A DNA stretch of 45,789 nt from Prochlorococcus sp. AG-347-E23 (GTDB lineage: Bacteria; Cyanobacteriota; Cyanobacteriia; PCC-6307; Cyanobiaceae). Under the pieces are notes generated by a model, which saw only the letters and a program-made list of their open reading frames with translations, had not been told where the DNA came from and searched no databases. Positions 17,810 through 29,267 of this stretch are shown here, one piece after another (the stretch's first letter is position 1; every line of letters starts with the position of its first letter). Location of the stretch: positions 1-45,789 of the forward strand of contig QCBH01000014.1 of assembly GCA_003281685.1 (NCBI GenBank), in the 5' to 3' direction. A program made the translations under genes and the position numbers.

Positions 17810-17937
17810 TTTCTTATCTGGTCACATTATAGAAAACAGTTACTTAATTTGATTATTTTTCTTTCAAAAACAAACTTATTGATAATATAGAGCTAATTGA
17901 TTTTTTATACAAAATCTTATCAAGTATTAATTTGAAA

Positions 17938-19248
17938 ATGAATAATATCCGCATAATAGAAGGTGGAGTTTATTTAAAAGGAAGAGTAAAAGTCCCTGGA
18001 GATAAATCCATCTCTCATAGAGCTTTGATAATTGGAAGTATTGCTAGAGGTGAAACGAGTATTGAGGGGTTTTTACATTCTGAAGATCCACTTTCAACTG
18101 CAGATTGTCTTAGAAAATTAGGGGTAGACATACCAGAAATAAAAAAAGATGTGCCTTTTACGATTACTGGATTGGGTCTTGATGGATTAAAAGAGCCTAA
18201 AGAAATTCTAAATTGTGGGAATTCGGGAACCACCATGAGATTATTAATGGGGTTACTAGCCGGTCAAGAAGGCAAGAATTTTATCTTAACAGGCGATTTA
18301 TCTTTAAACGAGAGGCCAATGGGTAGAGTAGGTAAACCATTATCTTTGATGGGTGGCAAAATTTTTGGAAGAGAGAGTGGAAACAAAGCTCCAATCTCAA
18401 TTGGTGGGAATAAACTTAAAGGATGTGTTATTGGAACACCTGTAGCTAGTGCTCAAATAAAATCCGCATTATTACTAGCAGGCCTCAAAGCTTCTGGAAC
18501 CACTTCTGTTATTGAGCCAGCATCTTCAAGAGATCATACCGAAAGAATGTTAAAAGCATTTGGAGCAGATATAAGTATTAGAGGGGAATTAGGAAGAAAT
18601 GTAGTTATAAAGTCAGGGGGTAGCTTAATTGGTCAGAGAATATTAATTCCTGGAGACATAAGCTCTGCTTCCTTTTGGATGATTGCTGCATCTATTGTTC
18701 CAAATTCGGAGGTTCTAATTCAGAATGTCGGATTAAATCCCACTAGAACTGGGATACTAAATGTAATGGACTCAATGGGGTGCAATTATGAGATTTTAGA
18801 TCAATCAATTATTGCAGGTGAACCTATTGGATCTATTAAAGTAAAGACTGCAAATAATTTAAGATCATTTACTATTGAGGGAGATATTCTCCCAAAACTT
18901 ATAGATGAGATTCCTATCTTAACTGTAGCTGCCTGTTTTTGTAATGGAGTTTCTAAAATTAAGGATGCACGAGAATTAAGAGTTAAGGAGACAGATCGAT
19001 TAAAAGTAATGGCAAGACAATTACAAAAATTCGGTGCTGAAATTACAGAAAAAGAGGATGGTTTAATTATTAATGGGCAATCAAAATTTTATTCTGCGGA
19101 GGTGGACAGTGAGACTGACCATCGAGTAGCAATGAGTCTTGCTATTGCTTCACTCCTCGCTAAAGGTACATCAAAAATAATGAGAGCAGATGCAGCTAGC
19201 GTCTCGTATCCCACGTTTTGGGAAGAGCTTGCCAAGCTAACTAACTAG
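17938..19248 (+). CDS. aroA: 3-phosphoshikimate 1-carboxyvinyltransferase (EPSP synthase)
   Basis: 436 aa enzyme that joins phosphoenolpyruvate to shikimate-3-phosphate on the path to aromatic amino acids and quinones. Seen: [10 protein letters not shown] near the start, the NSGTTMRL motif near residue 95, [10 protein letters not shown] near 122, SRDHTERML near 200, and RVKETDR near 345. Length fits the family. I choose ATG at 17938 rather than TTG two codons earlier. It is transcribed divergently from comB across about 130 bases and is followed 11 bases later by the MnmC2-like gene. Confidence 0.95.
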   Translation: MNNIRIIEGGVYLKGRVKVPGDKSISHRALIIGSIARGETSIEGFLHSEDPLSTADCLRKLGVDIPEIKKDVPFTITGLGLDGLKEPKEILNCGNSGTTMRLLMGLLAGQEGKNFILTGDLSLNERPMGRVGKPLSLMGGKIFGRESGNKAPISIGGNKLKGCVIGTPVASAQIKSALLLAGLKASGTTSVIEPASSRDHTERMLKAFGADISIRGELGRNVVIKSGGSLIGQRILIPGDISSASFWMIAASIVPNSEVLIQNVGLNPTRTGILNVMDSMGCNYEILDQSIIAGEPIGSIKVKTANNLRSFTIEGDILPKLIDEIPILTVAACFCNGVSKIKDARELRVKETDRLKVMARQLQKFGAEITEKEDGLIINGQSKFYSAEVDSETDHRVAMSLAIASLLAKGTSKIMRADAASVSYPTFWEELAKLTN

Positions 19249-19259
19249 CTTAAAAAGTT

Positions 19260-20165
19260 TTGTCTGAATTATTAGAAGTTTTAACTAAAGATGGTAGTTA
19301 CTCTTTAAGAAGTGTGTTTTTTCAAGAGAACTTCCATAGTTTATTGGGCGCATTGGAGGAAACAAAGTCAAAGTTTACAGCTACTTCAAATTTGCAAAGA
19401 TTTAAGGGCAAATCTCTTAATGTTTTGGATATATGTTTTGGGTTAGGATACAATTCCGCTTCTTTATTAGATGAATTAATTAAACAAAAATCTTCTTTAA
19501 ATTTGTATGCATTAGAGATTGATAAAAAGCCTCTTGAATATTCGCTTAGAAATGAATCTTTCCTTAAATTATGGGATCCAAAAGTCAAAAAAATATTTGA
19601 ATCACTTTATCGAAAAGATTACTTTGAGGATCAATTTTTTAAATGCAGTATTTTGTGGGGTGATGCTAGAGAAAAAATAAACGTTATTCCCTCCTCTATT
19701 AAATTCGATCTGATTTATTTAGATGGTTTTTCTCCTCAAAAATGTCCACAAGTGTGGACAATTGAATTTTTATCCAAAGTCACAAAAAATCTTAATCCTC
19801 AGGGTTATTTAATAACTTATTCTTCAGCAGCGGCCGTAAGAAAAACGTTTAGAAATCTTGGATTAGACATTTTTACTATTAAGCCAAGTTTTAAAAACCG
19901 AACTTTTTGGAGTCAGGGAACTGTCGCAATATCAAAATTTGATCAGAATAAATTGAAACCTAATTTCAATTTTGAAAAGTTATCTTTGATGGAAGAAGAA
20001 CATCTCTTAACTAAGGCTAGTATTCCATATAGAGATCAAGATTTGAACTCAAGTAAAGACAATATAATCAGGAGAAGATTAGATGAGCAATTATTATCAA
20101 ATCTATTATCTACAAATAAATGGAGAGAGAAGTGGGGAATGACGAAGTTATCCATTAAGAGTTAG
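19260..20165 (+). CDS. MnmC2-like methyltransferase (stand-alone, DUF752-type)
   Basis: 301 aa SAM-dependent methyltransferase resembling the N-terminal half of MnmC, which methylates aminomethyl-2-thiouridine at the tRNA wobble position. Seen: the glycine-rich SAM motif [12 protein letters not shown] near residues 57-68, LYALEIDK near 83-90 as the acidic ribose-binding strand, WGDARE, and [14 protein letters not shown] near 156-169, the MnmC2 signature. The FAD oxidoreductase half of bifunctional MnmC is absent. Start is TTG at 19260; the first residues [16 protein letters not shown] fit the family opening. Likely in the aroA transcript. Confidence 0.78.
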   Translation: MSELLEVLTKDGSYSLRSVFFQENFHSLLGALEETKSKFTATSNLQRFKGKSLNVLDICFGLGYNSASLLDELIKQKSSLNLYALEIDKKPLEYSLRNESFLKLWDPKVKKIFESLYRKDYFEDQFFKCSILWGDAREKINVIPSSIKFDLIYLDGFSPQKCPQVWTIEFLSKVTKNLNPQGYLITYSSAAAVRKTFRNLGLDIFTIKPSFKNRTFWSQGTVAISKFDQNKLKPNFNFEKLSLMEEEHLLTKASIPYRDQDLNSSKDNIIRRRLDEQLLSNLLSTNKWREKWGMTKLSIKS

Positions 20166-20190
20166 ATTTGAATTAGGATTTCAAATAAAC

Positions 20191-21540
20191 ATGTTAAGTG
20201 TTGCAATATTAGCGGCAGGCAAGGGCACTAGGATGGAAAGCTCATTGCCAAAAGTTTTACATAAAATTTCTGGCAAAAGTCTTCTACAAAGAGTAATTGA
20301 TTCATGTGTCGAATTAAAACCTGATAAAATTTTTGTAATTACTGGACACGAATCAAAAGAAGTAAAAAAGTCAATCCCAAACGATAAAAAAATCCATGTT
20401 GTTGTTCAAGAACCTCAATCAGGAACCGGTCATGCTATACAGGTACTTTGTAAAGAAGTAAAAAAACATGAAGGAAAACTTTTGGTACTTAACGGCGATG
20501 TGCCACTCATTAGGCCTAGTACTCTAAAAAGACTATTGTGTTTACACGATTCAAAAAATGCCGATGTTTCTTTAATTACTACAAAGAAAACAAATCCTCA
20601 TGGATATGGCAGAGTTTTTTTGAAAGGGGATTTTATAGAGAGAATTGTTGAAGAAAAAGATTGCAATGATCAAGAAAGAGAAAATCCATTAATAAATGCA
20701 GGTGTTTACTGTTTTAACTGGGGTAACTTGTCAGAAATAATTAATACCTTACAAAGCAATAATATTCAAAAAGAAATTTACTTAACAGATACAATATCTT
20801 TGCTAAAAAATTCCTTAAGTCTCGAGATAGAGGATAATGGAGAGCTTCAAGGAATTAATAACAGAATTCAACTATCAGAGTGCGAGGAATGTATTCAGAA
20901 TTCAATTAAGGAAAAGCATATGCTTAATGGTGTAACTTTTATAAATAAAGCAAGTTGTTCAATTAGTGAAGAAGCTGAAATTGGTAAGGATGTAATCATA
21001 GAGGCTAATACGCATATAAGAGGAAATACGAAAATAAATAGTCATTGCATTATCGGTCCAAATACTTTTATTGAGAATTCTAATGTGGGATTACAATGTG
21101 AAATTTCAAACTCTACTGTTTATGATTCTCAAATAATGGATCATATAAAAATTGGCCCATATAGTCATATAAGACCTAATTCCAAAATATCTTCCTATAG
21201 CAGAATAGGTAATTTTGTTGAGATCAAAAATAGTCAACTAGATGAAGAATCTAAAGTAAACCATCTAAGTTATATTGGTGATTCTATTATTGGAAAATCT
21301 ACAAATATTGGAGCAGGAACTATTACTGCAAATTTTGATGGACAGAAAAAACATCAAACAAAAATTGGTAAAAATTCCAGTATTGGAGCAAACACAGTTT
21401 TTGTAGCACCAATAAATCTAGGAGAATCAGTAACAACAGGTGCTGGTTCAGTGATCACAAAAGACTCTAAGGACAATTCATTAGCGATCTCAAGGACTAA
21501 GCAAATAAATATAGAGAATTGGAAAAAAAAGAAATCCTGA
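20191..21540 (+). CDS. glmU: Bifunctional GlcNAc-1-P uridyltransferase / GlcN-1-P acetyltransferase
   Basis: 449 aa enzyme making UDP-N-acetylglucosamine for peptidoglycan and LPS. Seen: N-terminal nucleotidyltransferase motif LAAGKGTRM (residues 7-15) with PKVLHK after it, QSGTGHAIQ near 76 and NGDVPLI near 99, then a C-terminal left-handed beta helix of hexapeptide repeats from about residue 250 with [16 protein letters not shown] and [11 protein letters not shown] for acetyl transfer. ATG at 20191. Its stop is one base from the stop of the convergent murF gene. Confidence 0.97.
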   Translation: MLSVAILAAGKGTRMESSLPKVLHKISGKSLLQRVIDSCVELKPDKIFVITGHESKEVKKSIPNDKKIHVVVQEPQSGTGHAIQVLCKEVKKHEGKLLVLNGDVPLIRPSTLKRLLCLHDSKNADVSLITTKKTNPHGYGRVFLKGDFIERIVEEKDCNDQERENPLINAGVYCFNWGNLSEIINTLQSNNIQKEIYLTDTISLLKNSLSLEIEDNGELQGINNRIQLSECEECIQNSIKEKHMLNGVTFINKASCSISEEAEIGKDVIIEANTHIRGNTKINSHCIIGPNTFIENSNVGLQCEISNSTVYDSQIMDHIKIGPYSHIRPNSKISSYSRIGNFVEIKNSQLDEESKVNHLSYIGDSIIGKSTNIGAGTITANFDGQKKHQTKIGKNSSIGANTVFVAPINLGESVTTGAGSVITKDSKDNSLAISRTKQINIENWKKKKS

Positions 21541-21541
21541 T

Positions 21542-22915
21542 CTAGTTAATTAATTCAATAATTTTTTCAAGTTGCCAACATCTGCTCCCTTTTATAAGAA
21601 TAGAATCACCTTTTTTTGTAGATTTGTTTATCTCTTCAGGTACATCTTTAATATTATTTAAAACTAAGAATTTTTTCTTATTTTTTAGATAATTTGTGTA
21701 ATTTTTTTCATTTTCTTTATCGCAAATAAATAAACACTTTTTTATATCTGAATTATTTATTAAGTTGAATATTTCTTCATGATATTTTTCAGATTCTTTT
21801 CCTAATTCTTGCATACTTCCAAATATGAAAAATTTATTTCTCGGTTTTTCAAGAAGGTTTTTAATACATGCTTTTACTGACTCTGGCGAAGCATTATATG
21901 ATTCATCATATATTGTTGTTTTTACTGATTTAAGAACTTTATTCCTTCCACCTAAACTTACAAAATCAAATTTATTAAAATTCGCAAAAACGATGCCTAG
22001 CTCTTTAGCAACTGCATAAGCAAATAAGAAATTCGAAGCATTGTGAAATCCCTCAAGTGAAATTTCAAAGGTATTTTCTTCAATTAAAATCGTCTTATTC
22101 GAAGGATTATAAAATCCCCGCAAATTATCATCTTTTTTTAAACTCTCCTTTTGATTTTCTATATTTAATAGTTTTACTTTTATCACTCTACCTTTCCAAA
22201 ATTCTTTCAAAGTTTTTTCTAGGAATGGATCATTTGCTGGAATTATTACAACTCCTTCTGGATTTAAGAACTTACTAATTTCACACTTTGCATAAGTAAT
22301 ATTTTTTTTTGATCCTAACAATCCAATATGAGCTGTGCCAATTTTAGTAATAACTGCAATATCGGGTTCACTATATTTAGATAAATTCTCGATCTGTCCA
22401 AGACCTCTCATCCCCATCTCAAGAACTAAAACTTTATCTTCTATATCTGTAGCAAGAATAGTAAGAGCTACTCCAATCTCATTATTGAAGTTTGCATGAG
22501 ATAATTTAATTCTTCCAAGTTTATTTAAAACTCCACCAATCATTTCTTTTGTTGTTGTTTTACCCACTGAGCCAGTTATTGCAACAATAGGAATATTTAA
22601 TTTTTTTCTTTTTAGCAATGCTAATTTTTGAAATGCTTCTGTTGTATCATTTACAACCCAATAAGGAAAATTACTAGGAAGTAATCTCTGCATCCCTTTT
22701 TTAATTACAACAGATTTAACTCCTTTACTTAAAACCTCTGGAAGAAAACTGTGTCCGTCAAAATTTTTACCCTTGATAGCTATAAAAAGATCATTTTTTA
22801 ATAAAGTTCTACTATCAATACTTATATTCTTAAAATTTAAAAAATTCCTTTCCCCCTCGCTCAGATTTCTAATATCCCCCAAAACATCGTTTAATTCTGA
22901 TAAGAGAAATTCCAT
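21542..22915 (-). CDS. murF: UDP-MurNAc-tripeptide:D-alanyl-D-alanine ligase
   Basis: 457 aa ATP-dependent Mur ligase adding D-Ala-D-Ala to the peptidoglycan precursor in the cytoplasm. Seen: N-terminal substrate-binding domain with ISIDSRTL near residues 31-38, P-loop GSVGKTTTK at 115-123, HANFNNEIG near 139, EMGMRG near 166, and YNASPES in the C-terminal domain. The last gene of the menD-menB-glgA-murF run, starting 12 bases after the glgA stop. ATG at 22915. Confidence 0.94.
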   Translation of the reverse strand: MEFLLSELNDVLGDIRNLSEGERNFLNFKNISIDSRTLLKNDLFIAIKGKNFDGHSFLPEVLSKGVKSVVIKKGMQRLLPSNFPYWVVNDTTEAFQKLALLKRKKLNIPIVAITGSVGKTTTKEMIGGVLNKLGRIKLSHANFNNEIGVALTILATDIEDKVLVLEMGMRGLGQIENLSKYSEPDIAVITKIGTAHIGLLGSKKNITYAKCEISKFLNPEGVVIIPANDPFLEKTLKEFWKGRVIKVKLLNIENQKESLKKDDNLRGFYNPSNKTILIEENTFEISLEGFHNASNFLFAYAVAKELGIVFANFNKFDFVSLGGRNKVLKSVKTTIYDESYNASPESVKACIKNLLEKPRNKFFIFGSMQELGKESEKYHEEIFNLINNSDIKKCLFICDKENEKNYTNYLKNKKKFLVLNNIKDVPEEINKSTKKGDSILIKGSRCWQLEKIIELIN

Positions 22916-22927
22916 AAAAAAATTAAG

Positions 22928-24379
22928 TCATACTTTTTTTAAAGATGGATCAGCTGATTGTCCGTAAGAAAATTTTTCAACTTCAGCAACATCTGGCGAT
23001 GGTTCTTTTATTCCGCAAACATCCTTATACATAACTTCGTATTCAAGAGCTGATCTTTGCCAACTAAACTCTTGGCTCATAGCTCTTTTTTGAAGTAATT
23101 CCCAACTATCTTTATGCCTAAAGGCTTCCCATGACCTTACCAAAGAAGTGTAGAAATCTATAGGTTCAAAGCGATCAAAGCAAAATCCCGTACCATTATT
23201 ATTTTCTGGGTCATAAGGTAAAACTGTATCAACTAAACCTCCAACTCGCCTTACTATTGGAATAGAGCCATATCTCATAGCGAGGAGTTGGCTAATACCA
23301 CAAGGTTCAAATCTACTTGGCATTAAGAATGCATCTGAGCCACCATAGATAAGCCTTGATAAAGAATCATCATAGGTAAGAAATACTGAGAATCTTCCTG
23401 GGTAATCTAATGCCAATTGCCATAATCCAGACTCTAAATATCTATCTCCAGTCCCTAAAACAGCAATTTGAGAATCTGTATAGGCTAATAGTCTTCTTGA
23501 AACTTGTAAAAGTAAGTCAACCCCTTTCTGATCAACTAACCTACTGACCATACCTAATAGATATTTTTTAGGATTAACTTCGAGACCCATTTCTCTTTGC
23601 AGAATTTTTTTATTTTCTAGCCTATTTTCTAAATTTTTAATACTGAATTTTGCAGGTAAAACAGGATCTTTTGCTGGATTCCATTCTTCAAGATCTATGC
23701 CATTAAGAATTCCCCTTAATTTACCTGAAATGTAATTAAGTAATCCTTCGAGGCTTTCCCCGTATTCATGCGTTTTAATCTCATCGGCATAAGTCGGAGA
23801 AACAGCATTGACCCTATCTGCGTACAACATTGCCGCAGCCATTGTGTGATCTCCATGCATATACCAAGGACACCAGGTCATTTTTTCAAGTTTCCACCTC
23901 CAAGGGCCTTGGTATTTTAAATTATGAATTGTGAAGACAGTACTAATTTCGGGGTCCTGATGCATCCACACAGGAATCATTCCAGTGTGCCAATCATGGC
24001 AATGGAGAACTTGAGGTTTCCAACAATTCCATGCAAATTCTGCAGTGGCACTAGCAAAAAATGTAAAGCGCCAGTCCTCATTCTCGCCTCCGTATATTTG
24101 GTCAGAGTCAAATGTTGGATGACCCACTAGGTAAATCACATAATTATGAATAGGATGTTTTGCTTCATATACGGCAAAATCAATGCTCATTGTATTTGCT
24201 CTAAAGACTGGTTCATTCGATACCTCTAAAAGACTCCACAATTTTCCATATCCTGGAATTATTACCCTTACATCGTGACCAAGTTTTATCAAAGATGGAG
24301 GTAACGAACCAACCACATCTCCCATACCTCCAACTTTGATCATTGGAGCACATTCAGCAGCGGCAAGAAGAATTCTCAT
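22928..24379 (-). CDS. glgA: Glycogen synthase (ADP-glucose)
   Basis: 483 aa GT5 glycosyltransferase that extends alpha-1,4-glucan from ADP-glucose. Seen: the KVGGMGDVV motif at residues 15-23 (ADP-glucose binding), HCHDWHTG near 125, [10 protein letters not shown] near 245, [11 protein letters not shown] near 285, and the C-terminal [11 protein letters not shown] and GTGFCFD regions. A full-length GT-B enzyme. ATG at 24379. Located between menB and murF with gaps of 36 and 12 bases, so probably co-transcribed although functionally unrelated. Confidence 0.96.
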   Translation of the reverse strand: MRILLAAAECAPMIKVGGMGDVVGSLPPSLIKLGHDVRVIIPGYGKLWSLLEVSNEPVFRANTMSIDFAVYEAKHPIHNYVIYLVGHPTFDSDQIYGGENEDWRFTFFASATAEFAWNCWKPQVLHCHDWHTGMIPVWMHQDPEISTVFTIHNLKYQGPWRWKLEKMTWCPWYMHGDHTMAAAMLYADRVNAVSPTYADEIKTHEYGESLEGLLNYISGKLRGILNGIDLEEWNPAKDPVLPAKFSIKNLENRLENKKILQREMGLEVNPKKYLLGMVSRLVDQKGVDLLLQVSRRLLAYTDSQIAVLGTGDRYLESGLWQLALDYPGRFSVFLTYDDSLSRLIYGGSDAFLMPSRFEPCGISQLLAMRYGSIPIVRRVGGLVDTVLPYDPENNNGTGFCFDRFEPIDFYTSLVRSWEAFRHKDSWELLQKRAMSQEFSWQRSALEYEVMYKDVCGIKEPSPDVAEVEKFSYGQSADPSLKKV

Positions 24380-24415
24380 TGATAATTATTTAAAAAAGTT
24401 CTTTTGAAAAATAAA

Positions 24416-25273
24416 CTAGGGTGTCCACTTATAGTCAGAAAAGTCTGGTGGACGCTTTTCAAGAAAGGCATCTCTACCTTCTTGAGCTTCTTCAGTCGAA
24501 TAGAATAATTGAGTTGTGTATCCAGATAATTCTTGAATACCCGCAATCCCATCATTCTCCGCATTGAATGAAGCTTTAAGAATACGAATAGCAGTTGGAC
24601 TATTTCGTAAAATCTCTCTTGCCCAGATTACACCCTCAGCTTCTAATTCTTCAATCTTTGTAATTGCATTTATCAAGCCCATCTTAAGAGCTTCCTTGGC
24701 ATTGTATTTTCTACATAAAAACCAAATTTCTTTTGCTTTTCTTTGACCAACAAGTCTTGCTAAATAACTAGATCCAAAACCCGCATCAAAACTACCAACT
24801 CTTGGACCTGTTTGACCAAATATTGCATTTTCAGAGGCAATACTGAGATCACAAATTAAATGGAGTACCTGGCCTCCTCCAATTGCAAAACCAGGAACTA
24901 AGGCAATAACCACTTTAGGCAAACTTCTTATTAATCTTTGAAGTTCGAGTACATTTAGTCTTTGCTTCCCTTCATCATTTTTATACCCATTTTTACCTCT
25001 TACACTCTGATCACCTCCAGAGCAAAAAGAATAAATACCTTTCTCGTCAGGTCCCGCACCTGTAAAGAGAACTACGCCAATAATTTCATCATTTTTTACG
25101 ATATTAAATGCGTCAATGAGTTCATCTACAGTTTGTGGCCTAAATGCATTTCTTCTTTCAGGCCGATTAATTGCAATTCTCGCAATTCCTTCATCTGATT
25201 TATGAAACAATATATCTTCATAAGATTTGCATTCTGACCAATTTAAAGTTGTTTTACCAGGTAATACTTTCAT
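24416..25273 (-). CDS. menB: 1,4-dihydroxy-2-naphthoyl-CoA synthase
   Basis: 285 aa crotonase-fold enzyme closing the naphthoquinone ring of phylloquinone, the photosystem I electron carrier. Seen: [13 protein letters not shown] near residue 39, FCSGGDQ near 83 (oxyanion hole and MenB-specific Asp), [14 protein letters not shown] near 130-143, and [12 protein letters not shown] near 152, the hallmark of MenB over other crotonases. The C-terminus ends [13 protein letters not shown] as usual. ATG at 25273, 35 bases after menD. Confidence 0.95.
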   Translation of the reverse strand: MKVLPGKTTLNWSECKSYEDILFHKSDEGIARIAINRPERRNAFRPQTVDELIDAFNIVKNDEIIGVVLFTGAGPDEKGIYSFCSGGDQSVRGKNGYKNDEGKQRLNVLELQRLIRSLPKVVIALVPGFAIGGGQVLHLICDLSIASENAIFGQTGPRVGSFDAGFGSSYLARLVGQRKAKEIWFLCRKYNAKEALKMGLINAITKIEELEAEGVIWAREILRNSPTAIRILKASFNAENDGIAGIQELSGYTTQLFYSTEEAQEGRDAFLEKRPPDFSDYKWTP

Positions 25274-25308
25274 GAAAACTAATTATTAAAAAATAGAAAA
25301 TGATCCAT

Positions 25309-27072
25309 TTAACTGCCAATTATTTTTTTTAGCAGGGCATTTTTTTCACAAATTTCATTTTCTGGATCAATATCAACTTTAATTATTACAGATTTCTGTA
25401 TAGAAATGCTCCAATCGAATGCCTCTCGTAATTTTTTAAAATTTGCCACACTTTTAAAGTTTACTTGATAGCCCTCTGCAAGTTTTGGCCAGTTTATTTC
25501 TTTTGGCATAAGAAAAAGTTTTTTTAATTCATCTTCTTTTAAATTTTCTTTATAGATACGATTAAATATATTTCCACCATTATTATCTATCAGAAGAATT
25601 GTTAAATTCATATCGACTGAATTTTCAATCAACCAACCGTTTATATCATGAATAAAAGATAAATCACCAGTCACAAGAAGTAGAGGATTTTTAATCCTAG
25701 AAATACCTAATGCAAGAGATAAAGTCCCATCTATACCGGAAGCTCCTCTAAAGCTAAAACAATTTCTTGTTAAAGTACCATTCTCAGAAAATGTAAGCCA
25801 ATCTCTAATCGGGCTACTCGCGGAGAGCATTATAGGATTTTCAGCTGGCCAAAGTTTTGGAACAAGATTTGCAAGCATATACTCAGTAATTTGATTATCT
25901 TGAATAATTTTCTCTTTTAAAATTTCTTTAATCTGCTCGCCTTCCTTTATTAGATCTAGAGCCATCGGAGTAAGAGACTTTTTATTTTTTTCGTTAATTG
26001 AAAATTCTTCTGACAATAGATTAGTAAAATTTGATAGCCCAAAATCATATTCAAATGATTTTTTTACAGGATCCAATTTTCTAAAGTTTTTTTCTTTTAT
26101 AAGAATTTGTATCCCTTCGAAGTTTATTAAAAACTTTTCCAAATCAATTGAGGATGACATAGGGCCAAGCCTCAAAAGTTGATGACAATTTATTGAATTT
26201 TTATTTTTTCTTAAGACTAATTCCCAATTCACAACTAATCCTCTCAAATCAGAATAAACTCCTGAAACAGGATCAGCAAATACTGGCCAACCAGTAATTT
26301 CTTGTAATCTTTCTAAAGATTTATTGAAAGAAGTTAAATCATTGATGGAACCTTGATAGGGACCTACCAAAATAATACCGGATTCATCTAAATTTAAACT
26401 TTTTGAAATTTCTAAGAATTTGTTTTTATCAGCCTTTATTTCAACTTCGTGAAATATATATTTTTTCTTTAAATAAATTCTCTCAAAAACCTCTAAAACA
26501 CTTTTTTTATTAGATAAAGAAATATCTAAAGGCTTATCAATAGGAATATTTAAATGAATTGGACCAGGAAAGGTTGATATTTGTTTCTCAGTAATTCGAA
26601 CTAAATTCAAGATTTCATTCTCGTGTGTTTCATGAAGTCCATTTAGATTTGTATTTAAAACTCGTCTGCAGACTGAACTTAAAAAATCTTCTTGATTTAC
26701 TGTTTGATTAGCCCCACAATCTTTTAATCTTAAGGGTCTATCAGCAGTAAGAAATATAATACCTTTACAAGATCGGTCTGCCTCAACTGCTGCTGGCAAT
26801 AAGTTACTTACGGCAGTCCCAGAAGTGGTAATAACTAAAGAAAGATTACCTGATGCAACAGAAATCCCAAGAGAGTGGAATCCTGCAGATCTCTCATCTA
26901 TTGAATTAAAAATATTTACCAATCCTAATTTATTTAATTCTCCAGCAGCTATTGCTAAAGGTGCTGATCTACTACCAGGACATACTATTAAATTTTGAAC
27001 TCCTATTTTTATAAGAAGATTTAAAAGTTGTAAACTTCTAAGAAAATTTTTGCATTCAATAGATGATGTCAT
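25309..27072 (-). CDS. menD: 2-succinyl-5-enolpyruvyl-6-hydroxy-3-cyclohexene-1-carboxylate synthase
   Basis: 587 aa thiamine-diphosphate enzyme committing isochorismate to phylloquinone synthesis. Seen: N-terminal [11 protein letters not shown] near residue 31, [10 protein letters not shown] near 60, [12 protein letters not shown] near 83-94, and the C-terminal TPP site with [18 protein letters not shown] and NNGGNIF. First gene of the menD-menB-glgA-murF run; divergent from lepB across 50 bases, which must hold both promoters. ATG at 27072. Confidence 0.95.
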   Translation of the reverse strand: MTSSIECKNFLRSLQLLNLLIKIGVQNLIVCPGSRSAPLAIAAGELNKLGLVNIFNSIDERSAGFHSLGISVASGNLSLVITTSGTAVSNLLPAAVEADRSCKGIIFLTADRPLRLKDCGANQTVNQEDFLSSVCRRVLNTNLNGLHETHENEILNLVRITEKQISTFPGPIHLNIPIDKPLDISLSNKKSVLEVFERIYLKKKYIFHEVEIKADKNKFLEISKSLNLDESGIILVGPYQGSINDLTSFNKSLERLQEITGWPVFADPVSGVYSDLRGLVVNWELVLRKNKNSINCHQLLRLGPMSSSIDLEKFLINFEGIQILIKEKNFRKLDPVKKSFEYDFGLSNFTNLLSEEFSINEKNKKSLTPMALDLIKEGEQIKEILKEKIIQDNQITEYMLANLVPKLWPAENPIMLSASSPIRDWLTFSENGTLTRNCFSFRGASGIDGTLSLALGISRIKNPLLLVTGDLSFIHDINGWLIENSVDMNLTILLIDNNGGNIFNRIYKENLKEDELKKLFLMPKEINWPKLAEGYQVNFKSVANFKKLREAFDWSISIQKSVIIKVDIDPENEICEKNALLKKIIGS

Positions 27073-27122
27073 AATTTATATAAATGCTTTGGGATTTTCC
27101 TTATAACTGAATTAAATAAAAC

Positions 27123-27707
27123 ATGTCTACAACTCAAGAAAAAAGAAATTCAATACTAAAGGATTTAAAAAATCTTTTAATATGGATATCTATTGGTTTA
27201 ATTATACGATGGCAGGTTATAGAGCCAAGATGGATCCCATCCGGCTCAATGCTTCCAACTCTTCAAATACAAGATAAAATTCTTGTTGAGAAAGTAACCC
27301 CCAAAATCACATCCAAATCAAATCTTTCAAAATTCAAAAATAAAATAGTTGTTTTTAACGTTCCGGAACAACTAATTAATGCTGGTTATGAAGCAGATAC
27401 TGCATTAATAAAAAGAGTAATTGGAATACCTGGAGACAAGGTAGAAGTTAGAGAAGGTAACCTTTACTTAAATGATATCGCTCAAAAAAATTACGTTTTT
27501 GACAAAAATATTAATTATTCTATAGGGCCTTTTATTGTCCCAAAAGAGTCATTTTGGGTGATGGGAGATAATAGAAATAACAGTATGGACTCACATATTT
27601 GGGGGTTTTTACCATATAAAAAGGTTATTGGTAAAGCTATTTTTAGATATTGGCCCTTCAATAAAATTGGACCTATTCGGTTCCCTGCCCTTAATAATTC
27701 AGATTAA
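27123..27707 (+). CDS. lepB: Signal peptidase I
   Basis: 194 aa membrane-bound serine protease that cleaves signal peptides on the outer face of the membrane. Seen: one transmembrane helix (about residues 16-30), PSGSMLPTL with the nucleophile Ser42, LIKRVIGIPGD with the general-base Lys97, and GDNRNNSMDSHIWG near 147-160. The length and single anchor fit cyanobacterial LepB. ATG at 27123. It precedes the DUF760 gene by 45 bases. Confidence 0.94.
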   Translation: MSTTQEKRNSILKDLKNLLIWISIGLIIRWQVIEPRWIPSGSMLPTLQIQDKILVEKVTPKITSKSNLSKFKNKIVVFNVPEQLINAGYEADTALIKRVIGIPGDKVEVREGNLYLNDIAQKNYVFDKNINYSIGPFIVPKESFWVMGDNRNNSMDSHIWGFLPYKKVIGKAIFRYWPFNKIGPIRFPALNNSD

Positions 27708-27752
27708 TGGGTACGTGATGTTGTAGGGTTTTTATATCTTGAAGCTGTAGAA

Positions 27753-28088
27753 ATGTTTAATCCAGAATTTCTTGCTACTGAAAATAATGATCCAAACGAT
27801 GAGAATGATTTAATACAATATTTACAAAAACAATCTCCAGAAGTTTTGCAAAGAGTAGCAAAATCAGCTAGTGAAGATATTCAAGAAATTATTAGACATA
27901 ATGTTCAAGGTCTACTTGGAATGCTTCCTTCTGATCAATTTGATGTAAAAATAACATCTTCAAAAGACAACATTGCTAATTTATTATCTTCTGCAATGAT
28001 GACAGGTTATTTCTTAAGACAAATGGAGCAAAGAAAAGAGCTGGAACAAACTCTTAAAAATGATGAAAACATGTCTATAGAAGAATAA
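27753..28088 (+). CDS. DUF760 family protein
   Basis: 111 aa soluble helical protein of a family shared by cyanobacteria and plastids. Seen: LIQYLQKQSPEVLQRVA near residues 21-37, then VQGLLGMLP and FDVKITSSKDNIANLLSSAMMTGYFLR, which are characteristic of DUF760. No enzymatic motif; function unknown. ATG at 27753. Its stop is six bases from that of the convergent DUF4336 gene. Confidence 0.8.
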   Translation: MFNPEFLATENNDPNDENDLIQYLQKQSPEVLQRVAKSASEDIQEIIRHNVQGLLGMLPSDQFDVKITSSKDNIANLLSSAMMTGYFLRQMEQRKELEQTLKNDENMSIEE

Positions 28089-28094
28089 TAGTTT

Positions 28095-29267
28095 TTAAAG
28101 ATTTACTTCTTCAGGAATTATTCCTAATTCAAACAACTTTTTATATAAACCCATCAAGAATTTATTATCCTCTGGAAGTTTGTCCCACTTTTGGGAATTA
28201 ATTTCATTAATTAATTTTTGACAATCTTCTATCGTAAATTTTATAGGCGCCGTAAAATGAGCTGGGATTAAATATTCCATATCTTCAAGAGACTTTATAT
28301 TTTCTAACCACTTAAGTAAAACTTCTTTTGAACGCGGAAAAATTAATTTTTGTAAAACTGGTGCAATTTGAATCTTAGGAGTATCTTTACCCATTATTTC
28401 AACAAGAGAGGATTCCCAATCTTCGTCCCATAAAAAGGGATAAATACCGAAATGAGATCTCCAATTTCTAAGATCTTTTTTGAATGAATACTTAAATATT
28501 TTTTTTAAAGGCGGAATATTTAATTTTCCAGGTTTCAAAAAAGATGAAAATAAGACTAACCTTTTCCATCCTTTTTTTCTCTGTTCTATAGAGTCAATCA
28601 AAGATTCATCTCCTCTCTCTCTAGAATGAAAAAGAAGTGGAGTTGGATCAAAATTAAATATCTCAGGAGGTGTGGAGTCTATTCCAACTATTGCGTCTGT
28701 TACATGAAGAGTTTTCGTAGGATAATGGAAACAGCTTATCTCCTGATATCTTCCAAGTCCTAAATTCAGTGGACCTAATGAAATCCATTTAAAGGAGTTT
28801 GCATGTGGAGTACCTTCCTCAAACATTATTCTTGATCTTTTTGATGGAATTCCTAAAAAATCTAGTGGTAGATTTATGGGAAAACTCCATTGTCCAGGAC
28901 AAAGCCAGATTTCTGCATCTTTAAAAATTCTTGAAAGAGCTGGCAGTCCGATTTTATGTTCTAGTCCAGAGGCACTAGGTAGAATTATTGTTTTTACGTT
29001 GCCGTGAATCGTAATTAATTTTTCCAATTTATTTATTAATTCTTTTGTCGGTGGCAGTGGATTTATTAGCATCAATCCATTATCAACCTTTATTACCGTC
29101 ATTCTTATTGGAACCGCAACATAATAAAGTCCCTGTATTTGTTCCAAAGACCATATTTGATCAGGAATTAATTCTCTTAAAATTGTTTTCTTTTTTCCAT
29201 AAGGATACAACGGGAATAATGGCCACCAATTCCACTTTTTATTTAAAGTTTCTTCCACCACTATCAT
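28095..29267 (-). CDS. DUF4336 family protein
   Basis: 390 aa soluble protein. The pattern WNWWPLFPLYPYGKKK at residues 12-27, IWSLEQIQGLYYVAVPIRMTV near 38, and INPLPPT near 69-75 match the DUF4336 family of cyanobacteria, algae and plants. The overall layout recalls the metallo-beta-lactamase fold, but the HxHxDH zinc motif is not visible. Function unknown. Its ATG overlaps the TGA of the ABC permease gene as ATGA, so it is translationally coupled to the transporter, which suggests a linked but undefined role. Confidence 0.75.
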   Translation of the reverse strand: MIVVEETLNKKWNWWPLFPLYPYGKKKTILRELIPDQIWSLEQIQGLYYVAVPIRMTVIKVDNGLMLINPLPPTKELINKLEKLITIHGNVKTIILPSASGLEHKIGLPALSRIFKDAEIWLCPGQWSFPINLPLDFLGIPSKRSRIMFEEGTPHANSFKWISLGPLNLGLGRYQEISCFHYPTKTLHVTDAIVGIDSTPPEIFNFDPTPLLFHSRERGDESLIDSIEQRKKGWKRLVLFSSFLKPGKLNIPPLKKIFKYSFKKDLRNWRSHFGIYPFLWDEDWESSLVEIMGKDTPKIQIAPVLQKLIFPRSKEVLLKWLENIKSLEDMEYLIPAHFTAPIKFTIEDCQKLINEINSQKWDKLPEDNKFLMGLYKKLFELGIIPEEVNL

